NCBI GenBank assembly: GCA_029204045.2
Contig: CM055077.1
Coordinates: 12,352,584-12,416,583 of the forward strand
Source of the DNA: Tillandsia leiboldiana
Taxonomy: Eukaryota > Streptophyta > Magnoliopsida > Poales > Bromeliaceae
DNA: 64,000 nucleotides
Direction: 5' to 3'
Part shown: positions 8,926 through 19,195 of the stretch, in pieces
How positions within the stretch are numbered: position 1 is the first letter of the stretch
Layout of the letters: every line of letters begins with the position of its first letter
Program-made: the position numbers and the translations under genes
The notes under the pieces: model-generated
Databases searched by the model: none
What the model saw: only the letters and a program-made list of their open reading frames with translations
Told to the model about the DNA's origin: nothing

Positions 8926-11308
8926 GCTGGCTTGCTTGGGCTTTTTGCCCCCTTTCCCCAGCTCCCCTGCCCATGGCCCCTTTAGCAAAGTTGGAGATCA
9001 TCATCTTGCGCATCTTCTGGCAGAGGCCCGGATTTTTTGGAAGCCGCAGCGTCGACGACTTCGGCATCGGAACGCAGTGTGGCGATCTTTCATCGGAGGC
9101 CCGTTATCGTCGCAGTTCGATCTGAGATGTCCACAGAGCTACTCCTTCGGTATTTTTGGACGATTTTTGCGGCGTTGGAATCACGAGAGGTACGTCTTCG
9201 ACTTTCGTGTTGATCATCTTGCTGGATTCAGAGTTTATGACACGGTTTTCGAGGCATTTCTAAGCCGCTGTTTTCTGGTGGAGTTTTTGGACAGCGGCCC
9301 CTTGCCGGAATTTTATCTCCTCAACTGGACATCGGATCGAGACGAGCCTATACACTTTTTGGATCTACTCGTCGCGAGGATTATCATCATATTTTTTTGG
9401 GATTTTTATGAGGCTTGCCCGAAGGTATACTGTTTCCCCTCTTACTGTGCAGAGTTTTACAGTTGTGTGGTTGTGAGTGTTTGCGCACCTGTACTGTAGA
9501 ATTTGTAACTCGGCCTACGGGGCTCGGATTTGGACGTGCAGGGTACCGTTTCGAAGATATCGACACGAGGATCGCTGTGATATTTTTATTGGATTTTTCT
9601 GGCCATTTTCAGCAGGTGAAAAAGGGACATCTTTGGGACTGAAATTCTGTGTATGTTTTTATGGACAGTTTTGGACTTGATGTGTATTTGTGGACTTTGT
9701 GTTGTACCCAGGAGAGTTACGAGTGTTGCTGGATCTTTTGGAGTAGGAGATTTGGATTTCCTGGTATTTTCAGTTGTACGACCCTGGACAGTTGTGCACC
9801 TTCAGGTGGGTGGCTTGCTTTCAAGATCTATGGACTGTGCTCTAATTCTATTGCTATAGAATCATGCATGATAGTGATTGGACTTGGGTAGCATGTTAGA
9901 GTGTAGGAATTGTTGATCCTTGTTTTATCTGTCGATCTTGTGATCTCTTGCTTCCTACTATCATGTTAAATATTTGTTATATTGGAACCTGACCTAGCAC
10001 CCCCGTCATATGTTGCATGTGTAACCAGACCAGTAGAAAACCCTCACTTGGGCTAGGGTTATTTATGTTTAGACATCCACACTTTATGTCGCATTCCTGG
10101 ACTTAGTGTTATCCTCGCCCGGGTAGTGGGCCGAGCGGTCGGGACTTCTCTTTAGTGTGGGATGCATTTGCACTCGTGCTTGGGAGCATAGTGGAGTCTG
10201 GTAGATGTGGTGGTTCGCTTGTCTGTATCGGGAACCGGTTGGGGTAAACGGTGGACCCGAGAGATCTTGTTTTCCCCTGTTTGGGTCGTCGCCACTGTGT
10301 TAGTGGCATTAGTATACTAGTGTTAGCCGGACCTAGAACCCAGAACCCTTTTCGACATATACATGATTTTAGTCTACCAATGTTTTCTTCCAAACATCGA
10401 AGGGCCGCTGGAGTCTGTTCTTGTTTGATTGGACAAAGGCATCAGCCCTTCGGGGTTTGGGTAAAACACTTGTTTTCTAACTGTTTTTCTAAAAAGAACT
10501 AAAATCATTAAATATGGATTTCTTCCAGATCAAATTAGTTTTCAATAACAAATGTCACCTTTTTCCTGTAAATCTCCCCACTCGAAAGGATTCGAGTGGT
10601 CTGGGTTCTAGGGGTCGTTCCTCTGTCGGGACGAAAGCCACGGGGGCCGAGCCTGGAACCTGTTCTTGTTTGATAGGGTTGTAGTGGTAGGTCTCCCGGG
10701 ACTTTCGGGCCCTGTTGGTGTCTTCTGCGAGTTGTATTGTGATTATTGCTTTCCCGAACTATAAGGGATCGGAAACTTCGATAGTCGGAGCCTAGAGTCT
10801 GTTCTTGTTTGATAGGGTTCTTAGCACCGGTCTATCGGGTTTCCGAACCCTTATGGTGTCGGTCTTTCTGGAGAGTTTAGTGTTCTGTTGTGGGAGCCGT
10901 CTGGTGAACGGTGGCCCCAGCGGTGTGACTTCCAGCTTGTGGTTGAGAGTTGGTGTTGTTGGTCGATCTTGTTGATCGTGGTTTGGACTATAGCCTGCAT
11001 GAGCCATATTTGAGCTCGACAGAGATACGCGGATACTTTCCTCGGTGGGGGTCGCTCCCCTCGAGAGCCACTCCGGAGTTGGGCCTGTTACTTGCTATCG
11101 CGACTTGTCGACGCCGTCCCTCTGACTGGCCCAGTTAGCGGCAGTGACGGACACCCTACGGTAGACCCGTCCTGTTGAGGATATGCGGCAGTAGGTGGGC
11201 GCAGGTTTGACTGGACCCTTTGAGGCAGTCAGTTTAGATTTGGTGAGTTTACTGTGTGTGTTAGTAGATGCATCATGTTTCATCTCTTCCTTTTCTTGAG
11301 CATCTAGA

Positions 11309-11453
11309 TAGAGGCATAGTAGCTGTAGAGTTACTTTTCCAGCCCTTTCATTTCAGTTTTATATTGTTACTTTATGCCTCTAGTAGACTTAGTGGGCAGT
11401 CCGTTGGGCTTGTTGGCGGCACCCACTGAGAACTACTTGGGACGTAGTTCTCA
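11309..11453 (+). other. Conserved leader stem-loops near LTR 3' part
   Basis: Stem 1: TAGAGGCATA (11309-11318) with TATGCCTCTA (11373-11382). Stem 2: TGAGAACTAC (11427-11436) with GTAGTTCTCA (11444-11453), loop TTGGGAC. Stem 1 recurs in G2 (30355/30421), G3 (54123/54191) and LTR E (63201/63267). Stem 2 recurs in G2 (30473/30493) and LTR E (63319/63338, 11 bp perfect). Confidence 0.65.
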
Positions 11454-11859
11454 CACCCGTCGTGGTGTATTTTCCCACAGGGACTTCTACTCCTGTTCCT
11501 GCTGCTCCTGTTGCTGCTTCTTCTGATCGTGGTGAGGGAGTCGCGAGCTAGATCCCTACCAGTCGTCGTCCAGAGAGTAGATGTACCCTTTTTATTTTGA
11601 GAGTTTCTTGTTGAGAGACCTTGTAGTGAGGTATAGAGTTGTACTTTTCCTTCTGAGTTGAGTGACTTGTACTTTGGTGAGGACTTTGTACTAATTTATT
11701 TTATTTCTAGTGGTTTATTTTCAGCTCTGATATCTGGGTAGTTTAGTATCTATCTTTTGCAGGTTTGACGCTTCGTCTATACGGGGTTCACCGTATGGGC
11801 GGCGGATCTGTTAGCGAGCCCGGGTCGCAGTTTCGACGCCGGGGCGTGACAGATTAGAG

Positions 11860-11910
11860 TGGTATCAGAGCCTAGGTTGTAGGTCATTATGGACTTAGAA
11901 ACCCTAGGCT
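11860..11910 (+). other. Primer binding site of G1 with PBS-flanking stem
   Basis: TGGTATCAGAGC (11860-11871, initiator tRNA-Met). Its 3' end runs into AGCCTAGG (11869-11876), which pairs perfectly with CCTAGGCT (11903-11910). The same stem exists in G2 (31016/31050), and with a wobble pair in G3 (54735/54769). Confidence 0.85.
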
Positions 11911-12007
11911 TGTGGTTGGACATTAGGATGACTACGTGAGAGTCGTGACTGTTAGCGAGAGTCCTGATTGAGTTTCATACCTCTCCCAAGGGATGGGATG
12001 AGTGATT

Positions 12008-12077
12008 GGCATGTTTATTTTCCTAAGCGATTATGTTGGCTGCAGACAACATAATGCTGTGGAATTGATAACATGTC
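12008..12077 (+). other. Dimerisation-signal-like hairpin of G1
   Basis: Apical stem TTATGTTG / CAACATAA (12031-12054) around the loop GCTGCAGA, whose CTGCAG is self-complementary. Lower stem GGCATGTTTAT (12008-12018) with ATAACATGTC (12068-12077), 10 pairs with one bulge and one wobble. It lies 170 nt after the PBS start. See findings for the copies in G2 and G3. Confidence 0.7.
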
Positions 12078-12145
12078 TTAGACTTTCGCTGGATTGGGTC
12101 GTATGGTTGTTGTGTCCTGATGTTTGTTATTGTGCAGTGGACTAC

Positions 12146-12750
12146 GATGCCCCTGAGATGTCGTGTAGCGAAGAGGGCACATTCCGCATCTGATTAGTAA
12201 CCCGAGCAGCGGGAGGCAGAGCTATCAGAGCAGAGCGAGACCCAAGAGTTATGGATCCAGATGGCACAGATGTCGGAGGCTGTCCGATGCCAGAAGGAGG
12301 CCATGGAACGTTCGATGCGCTTGTTGGAGCAGAGAGCACAGCTAGTTGCAGTACCGCTTGAGTGTCCTCCAGTACTCTCTTCCTATGCGGTGGTATTTTC
12401 AGTTGTACCAGTGGCGCCGACAGAGCGAGCAGCCCCCTCCGTGCCGACGAGCAGTGCCGAGGCACCGAGGCAGGGTGGATAGTGGATAGTAGCTGAGCTT
12501 CGGGACGTCATTGATCGATGGAGCCAGTCCCGGCAGTCTGAACCATCCCGATTCATAGGTTTGAGTTGGAGCCTTTGTAGGCAGAATTGGGGTTGGTGGT
12601 GATGGAGAGACTATCTGAGAGCCTCCCTGTGCTAGGGAGTTTATACAGTTGTTGAACTGCACGCTCCAGGTTTCGAGGGACGAGGCGCATAGGATATGTT
12701 TGACTGGGAATGGTTTGCGCCAGGATACCTTTCAGTTTAGTTGGTCCCTC
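12146..12750 (+). pseudogene. Decayed gag-like region of G1
   Basis: After an ATGCCCCTGAGATG start-like site comes a charged, glutamine-rich, coiled-coil-like stretch (about 12261-12400, with EAVRCQKEAMERSMRLLEQR), then proline/alanine-rich sequence and multiple stops. By position (first coding segment after the primer site) it is probably the remains of gag. No zinc knuckle or capsid motif is left. Similar non-coding text occurs in G2 and G3. Confidence 0.4.
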
Positions 12751-13827
12751 CGTTTTGGATTATTGACGCTTCGATAGAATAGGCGTGGTGTGTGGAGCGT
12801 GGCGCTGCAGTTCCTTGGGATAGGGATCTGCCACCAGAGGCGAGTTCTGGATTTTGGTGCTTCGCGCCGAGTGATGGAGGACAGATCGGACGGCAGAGAC
12901 ATTTCTGATTTCTTTTCCTGGATAACGGGTCCCCGAGAAGCCAGAGTTTGGGCGGGTCCCGATAGCAGCATCAGCATCTACGTCAGAGTGGCGCGGCGGT
13001 AGCATGGATTGGCTATCTGCGGAGGACCGCATTTGTCACCCTTGTGTGAGTAGAGGCGGAGGTCGTGCTCCCCATATGGATGGTCTTGATTTTCAGACAA
13101 ACTGAGCGATGACCACTTTCATCGAGCGGATGAATTTGTGCCGCCCGGCTGGAGGGCGCCACAGCAGCAGATTGGGTTGTCACCGGCACGATTTCTTTAC
13201 AGCAGTCTGAGATAGAGTGTTTTTGGTTTTCCTGTCTGGACTGGAGGTAGAGTTGTTACCACGTGCACTAGAGGTACAGGTTCCTGTTGGTATTGTGCAC
13301 TTGGCGAAGCCTTTTGGATTATGTCTTGTGCTGTTGAGACTTGGAATTTTACCGGCTAGTTGACGGTTTTTGGTTGGGTGCTACCTGTTGAGCGTAGGTG
13401 ACGTTTAGGACTAGAGTTGTGTTCCTAGGGGTCACGGTTAGATCGTAGCTTCTGTTTTGTAGCCACAGCAGGAACGGCTTCAACACTTCTCTCCCTTTTC
13501 TCGCCTTGTACTGAAATTTCCGAACATGACGAGAGCTTCGAAAGACTGCTCCAGAAATGGAGACGGTGCCCGAACCTGTTCTTGTTTGATTGGGGCGAAG
13601 GCACTGGTCTTTCGGAATTTTCAGACTTTTCGTTAATTTCAGCTGTTTTTATAAACAGAGAGTTAGGGTTGACGACTTTCCTGCTGGTGGGGCCCTTACC
13701 TTTTCTTGTTGGGTTGTGGTGACGTTCTTCGTGTAGTTTGGACGAGTAGATTCGGTTAATCTTCCTTGTCCCCAGCTTTTTGGAGTTCCTGAGGTTTTCT
13801 GCGTCTCAGCTCGGAGGTGTTTTGCGT
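12751..13827 (+). other. G1 internal remainder, non-coding
   Basis: Degenerate internal sequence of G1. No protease, RT or RNase H motif seen in any frame. One more CTGTTCTTGTTTGATTGG copy at about 13575. Related to 31700-34100 in G2. Confidence 0.6.
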
Positions 13828-14088
13828 TGGACCCCTCGCCCGTGATTGACTCGCTCTAGTTGAGATTTGTGGGTGTGGGAGTACGAGGGACGCCCGTTGC
13901 GAATTCTGGCTCGTGTGATGAGAGAATTGCGCAACCGGGCCATGCCGTACTGATTATTATTTTGTTGAGGAGCAATCACGGGGAGTGAATAGCGACTGAG
14001 GAGTTGGAGACTGTGTTGTTGGATGCTTACCCTTGGCGTTGAACTCCCTTTGAGCCGTGTTTGTTTCGAGGACGAAACTTTCTTTTAG
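13828..14088 (+). pseudogene. Integrase C-terminus relic with chromodomain-like end (G1)
   Basis: With stops and frame breaks, the sequence still reads LDPSPV, then GRPLRILARVMRELRNRAMPY, then a rest like SNHGE and TEELE, and finally FEDETFF and a stop at 14086-14088. This order (RIL-R-x-x-ELRNR-x-IP, an aromatic/HxxEEATWE-like block, then FEDE just before the PPT) is that of the integrase C-terminal tail with a chromodomain in Ty3/gypsy chromoviruses. Only the last ~85 codons of pol remain. Lineage assignment is inference. Confidence 0.55.
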
Positions 14089-14103
14089 TGGGTAGATGTG
14101 GTG
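14089..14103 (+). other. Degenerate PPT and LTR start, then junction
   Basis: TGGGTAGA then TGTGGTGA, which looks like a PPT plus the first eight bases of an LTR (G2's LTR starts TGTGGTGACC). It switches abruptly into Sirevirus gag at 14103/14104. Confidence 0.55.
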
Positions 14104-14678
14104 ATTCATCCTCCTCAGGCGATGACGAGAACCTATCTATGGAGGACTTTGAGAAGCAGCTTGCTCTCTTGACAAGAAATTTTCGTCGAAACTTTCGAAG
14201 GGGTAATTCAAGTAAAACTTCATCCTCCGGAAAGTGGAAGAAAGGCAAAGGTTTTTCAAGTCAAAAGTCAAGAAAGCAAGAAAGTTTTTCGAAGGATAAG
14301 AAAAGCTCAGAAGGACAAGTCCAATGCTTCAAGTGCCGAGGATACGGCCATATCTCAACGGAGTGTCCAAATAAGAATCCGTCCAAGAAGAAGGCGATGC
14401 AAGCCGTCACTTGGGATGACACCTCAACGACAAATGAGTCATCTTCAAGTGATGAAGAGACTAACGCAACGGCGTTCCACGCGTCCACATCTTCACCGTT
14501 CATATGCTTAATGGCAAGTACATCTGAGTCATTGTCCAACTCCTCCCAAGTTGAAAAGAATGCAACGGACGATGAATCGGATAATTCTGAAGGTGAAGAT
14601 TTTGCTCTAGCCTACCACAGACTTTTGAAGGATTCAAAGAAACTGGATAAGCAAAACAAGGGGTTGAGAGGGAGATTG
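14104..14678 (+). pseudogene. gag: Second copy of gag part 2 between G1 internal region and right LTR
   Basis: 575 bp identical, as far as I can see by eye, to 7511-8085, including the zinc knuckle CFKCRGYGHISTEC and the GATTG target site before the LTR. Its left edge coincides with the right TSD of the solo LTR at 7507-7511. With the LTR behind it, this makes 7511-14103 and 14104 onward a tandem duplication with a 6593-bp offset. Either a real rearrangement or an assembly error (see findings). Confidence 0.9.
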
Positions 14679-17600
14679 TGTGAGGACCCGGAAATTCCCA
14701 CGTTTGGATTACTGTTGGATCTGCGGCTTCTGGAGACCCCTGTTGGGTGTTAGAGGTGTTTGTGCGCATATTGGACCCAAGGATTGGACCCGGCATGAAA
14801 AAACGGATCAAGTTTGCTTTCCGGTAAGTTTTGGTAAATTTTAGAAGTGGAATTTGGCAAATCGGACTTCGGATTTGGATTCAGCGCGCGAAAACGGTCA
14901 AGATGGACTATTTACTTGTATTTTTCGGAGCCCGGATGACCCGGCACGGATTTCGAGGTGATTTGGTACTGTTCCGGCCGCCGGAGGGGCGCCGGCGGCG
15001 GCGGCGGGCGGCGGAGCGCGGCGGCTGGCGGCGGCGGAGGCGCGCGGTCCACCGCGGAGGCGTGCACCCGGGGGCTGGCCACGTGGCGGCTCCCGGTTGG
15101 CGGGCGCAGTGGGCGCGGTCCGCGGGATTGGCGCGGGTGCACGGTGGACCGGGACTGGACACGTGGCAGATCGGGGTTGGCGCGGCGTTGTGCGCGCGGT
15201 CCATGGTGCGGGGAGCTGGTACCTCGGGCCGTGTGCCCGACAGGCACGCGTGGGCGCACGTGGGGCGCGGCGTGGGCGCGTTGACCCGAGGCTCCCGGTG
15301 TGGACGCCACGTGTCGTCGCGGGGTTCGGCCACGTGGCGCATGGCTGTTGGCCCAAACAGCTGTTTGCTGTTTGGGTGTACACGTGGCGGCCTGGGGATT
15401 TTCCGGGCGTGAACAGTAACGGGCCGGGCCCGTTACTGTAGCAGCCCGGAAGTACCGGGCGCCCGAAACTTTGGGCCAAAAGCCCAAAAGGTGGATTTTC
15501 GGGCTGGGCCTATAAATAGCTGGCTTGCTTGGGCTTTTTGCCCCCTTTCCCCAGCTCCCCTGCCCATGGCCCCTTTAGCAAAGTTGGAGATCATCATCTT
15601 GCGCATCTTCTGGCAGAGGCCCGGATTTTTTGGAAGCCGCAGCGTCGACGACTTCGGCATCGGAACGCAGTGTGGCGATCTTTCATCGGAGGCCCGTTAT
15701 CGTCGCAGTTCGATCTGAGATGTCCACAGAGCTACTCCTTCGGTACTTTTGGACGATTTTTGCGGCGTTGGAATCACGAGAGGTACGTCTTCGACTTTCG
15801 TGTTGATCATCTTGCTGGATTCAGAGTTTATGACACGGTTTTCGAGGCATTTCTAAGCCGCTGTTTTCTGGTGGAGTTTTTGGACAGCGGCCCCTTGCCG
15901 GAATTTTATCTCCTCAACTGGACATCGGATCGAGACGAGCCTATACACTTTTTGGATCTACTCGTCGCGAGGATTATCATCATATTTTTTTGGGATTTTT
16001 ATGAGGCTTTCCCGAAGGTATACTGTTTCCCCTCTTACTGTGCAGAGTTTTACAGTTGTGTGGTTGTGAGTGTTTGCGCACCTGTACTGTAGAATTTGTA
16101 ACTCGGCCTACGGGGCTCGGATTTGGACGTGCAGGGTACCGTTTCGAAGATATCGACACGAGGATCGCTGTGATATTTTTATTGGATTTTTCTGGCCATT
16201 TTCAGCAGGTGAAAAAGGGACATCTTTGGGACTGAAATTCTGTGTATGTTTTTATGGACAGTTTTGGACTTGATGTGTATTTGTGGACTTTGTGTTGTAC
16301 CCAGGAGAGTTACGAGTGTTGCTGGATCTTTTGGAGTAGGAGATTTGGATTTCCTGGTATTTTCAGCTGTACGACCCTGGACAGTTGTGCACCTTCAGGT
16401 GGGTGGCTTGCTTTCAAGATCTATGGACTGTGCTCTAATTCTATTGCTATAGAATCATGCATGATAGTGATTGGACTTGGGTAGCATGTTAGAGTGTAGG
16501 AATTGTTGATCCTTGTTTTATCTGTCGATCTTGTGATCTCTTGCTTCCTACTATCATGTTAAATATTTGTTATATTGGAACCTGACCTAGCACCCCCGTC
16601 ATATGTTGCATGTGTAACTAGACCAGTAGAAAACCCTCACTTGGGCTAGGGTTATTTATGTTTAGACATCCACACTTTATGTCGCATTCCTGGACTTAGT
16701 GTTATCCTCGCCCGGGTAGTGGGCCGAGCGGTCGGGACTTCTCTTTAGTGTGGGATGCATTTGCACTCGTGCTTGGGAGCATAGTGGAGTCTGGTAGATG
16801 TGGTGGTTCGCTTGTCTGTATCGGGAACCGGTTGGGGTAAACGGTGGACCCGAGAGATCTTGTTTTCCCCTGTTTGGGTCGTCGCCACTGTGTTAGTGGC
16901 ATTAGTATACTAGTGTTAGCCGGACCTAGAACCCAGAACCCTTTTCGACATATACATGATTTTAGTCTACCAATGTTTTCTTCCAAACATCGAAGGGCCG
17001 CTGGAGTCTGTTCTTGTTTGATTGGACAAAGGCATCAGCCCTTCGGGGTTTGGGTAAAACACTTGTTTTCTAACTGTTTTTCTAAAAAGAACTAAAATCA
17101 TTAAATATGGATTTCTTCCAGATCAAATTAGTTTTCAATAACAAATGTCACCTTTTTCCTGTAAATCTCCCCACTCGAAAGGATTCGAGTGGTCTGGGTT
17201 CTAGAGGTCGTTCCTCTGTCGGGACGAAAGCCACGGGGGCCGAGCCTGGAACCTGTTCTTGTTTGATAGGGTTGTAGGGGTAGGTCTCCCGGGACTTTCG
17301 GGCCCTGTTGGTGTCTTCTGCGAGTTGTATTGTGATTATTGCTTTCCCGAACTATAAGGGATCGGAAACTTCGATAGTCGGAGCCTAGAGTCTGTTCTTG
17401 TTTGATAGGGTTCTTAGCACCGGTCTATCGGGTTTCCGAACCCTTATGGTGTCGGTCTTTCTGGAGAGTTTAGTGTTCTGTTGTGGGAGCCGTCTGGTGA
17501 ACGGTGGCCCCAGCGGTGTGACTTCCAGCTTGTGGTTGAGAGTTGGTGTTGTTGGTCGATCTTGTTGATCGTGGTTTGGACTATAGCCTGCATGAGCCAT

Positions 17601-18443
17601 ATTTGAGCTCGACAGAGATACGCGGATACTTTCCTCGGTGGGGTCGCTCCCCTCGAGAGCCACTCCGGAGTTGGGCCTGTTACTTGCTATCGCGACTTGT
17701 CGACGCCGTCCCTCTGACTGGCCCAGTTAGCGGCAGTCACGGACACCCTACGGTAGACCCGTCCTGTTGAGGATATGCGGCAGTAGGTGGGCGCAGGTTT
17801 GACTGGACCCTTTGAGGCAGTCAGTTTAGATTTGGTGAGTTTACTGTGTGTGTTAGTAGATGCATCATGTTTCATCTCTTCCTTTTCTTGAGCATCTAGA
17901 TAGAGGCATAGTAGCTGTAGAGTTACTTTTCCAGCCCTTTCATTTCAGTTTTATATTGTTACTTTATGCCTCTAGTAGACTTAGTGGGCAGTCCGTTGGG
18001 CTTGTTGGCGGCACCCACTGAGAACTACTTGGGACGTAGTTCTCACACCCATCGTGGTGTATTTTCCCACAGGGATTTCTACTCCTGTTCCTGCTGCTCC
18101 TGTTGCTGCTTCTTCTGATCGTGGTGAGGGAGTCGCGAGCTAGATCCCTACCAGTCGTCGTCCAGAGAGTAGATGTACCCTTTTTATTTTGAGAGTTTCT
18201 TGTTGAGAGACCTTGTAGTGAGGTATAGAGTTGTACTTTTCCTTCTAAGTTGAGTGACTTGTACTTTGGTGAGGACTTTGTACTAATTTATTTTATTTCT
18301 AGTGGTTTATTTTCAGCTCTGATATCTGGGTACTTTAGTATCTATCTTTTGCAGGTTTGACGCTTCGTCTATACGGGGTTCACCGTATGGGCGGCGGATC
18401 TGTTAGCGAGCCCGGGTCGCAGTTTCGACGCCGGGGCGTGACA
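14679..18443 (+). repeat. Right LTR of G1
   Basis: 3765 bp, TGTGAGGACCCGG to GGGGCGTGACA, then TSD GATTG (18444-18448). It matches the left LTR with few substitutions and one missing G near 17640. TATA at 15511-15518; leader stem starts at 17901. Confidence 0.93.
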
Positions 18444-18448
18444 GATTG

Positions 18449-19195
18449 CAGGATCTCGAAGAAGAAGTAAAAAGGGTAACTTCTCTCTCGACCGGTCTTG
18501 AAGTGGAAAGGGATAACCTGATAAAAGCAAATGCTTCACTTCAAGAGAAAAATGAGCATTTCGAGAAGATACACGTAACGATGATAAACAAAGCTGGATA
18601 CTTCTTGAAGCTCTACACCGAGGCCCGACAAGAAAAAGTGGAGATGACAAAGACTATTTTCCAACTCAAGAATGATTTAAAGAGATTCTCTTCTGGAAGG
18701 AGCAAGTTGGATAAATTACTTGGTCTTGGTCAAACAAACCGATTCGGCCTCGGATACACTCAAACTGGAGACATTCCTAGTTCGAGTGGAACAGTTTTTG
18801 TGCCCCAATCGGTAACTCCTCCTCCGACGACGGAATTCTCAGCATACAATGACAACAACCCTACCTCACCCTCTTCGGGATCGTCAAGAACAAAGGTATG
18901 TTTTCGTTGTGGTTATGCAGGGCACATAAGAAGAAATTGCAAGAATGGAGCGCAAAGATCAAATCAAGCACATCTTGCAACTACTACCAATGAGTTCACT
19001 TCCCGCAAATCAAAGAAGGATTTCTCAAAAGGAAAGAACATTGGTAGTACATCAAACAAGACGACGACGTCAAGGAAAAGCGATGGATCAATCAAGACGC
19101 TTTCACCAAAGGTATCAACTTCACAATCATTTCCGACGTACTCCAAAACTCAAAAGGTTTGGGTACGCAAAGGTGAATTCTTCTTTCATCCTTGA
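18449..19195 (+). pseudogene. gag: gag of Sirevirus B, part 3 (coiled coil and second zinc knuckle)
   Basis: Resumes gag after G1. Removing G1 plus one TSD joins the frame exactly. A leucine/charged coiled coil (LEEEVKRVTSLSTGLEVERD and on to about 18720) is followed by a Ser/Thr-rich linker and a second CCHC knuckle CFRCGYAGHIRRNC (18899-18940). The basic Ser/Lys-rich tail ends QKVWVRKGE and a stop. Full Sirevirus frames run from a similar KVWVRK segment into the protease, so the stop comes from the deletion that removed protease and the start of integrase. Taken together the three pieces encode about 676 residues, broken only by the stop at codon 38. Confidence 0.88.

Larger units (their letters stand above)
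8086..11851 (+). repeat. Left LTR of G1
   Basis: 3766 bp, TGTGAGGACCCGG to GGGGCGTGACA. U3 (about 830 bp) is very GC-rich. The TATA at 8918-8925 implies a transcribed leader of about 2.9 kb within the LTR. The leader holds three copies of CTGTTCTTGTTTGAT (10411, 10656, 10795), the block GGGTCGCTCCCCTCGAG (about 11048), and conserved stem-loops at 11309-11382 and 11427-11453. The many frames open through the GC-rich U3 on both strands are not considered genes. Confidence 0.92.
8086..18443 (+). mobile_element. Gypsy element G1 (long LTRs, non-autonomous)
   Basis: Bounded by the TSD GATTG (8081-8085 and 18444-18448). Left LTR 8086-11851, internal region 11852-14103, a misplaced copy of host gag 14104-14678, right LTR 14679-18443. 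The LTRs are near-identical (a scatter of single-base differences, one single-base length difference), so the insertion is recent. The internal region has a primer site, a gag-like relic and an integrase C-terminal relic, but no reverse transcriptase. The relic before the PPT (LRNRAMPY... then FEDETFF) is typical of chromodomain-bearing Ty3/gypsy elements (chromoviruses such as Tekay). The family is inferred. Confidence 0.88.
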
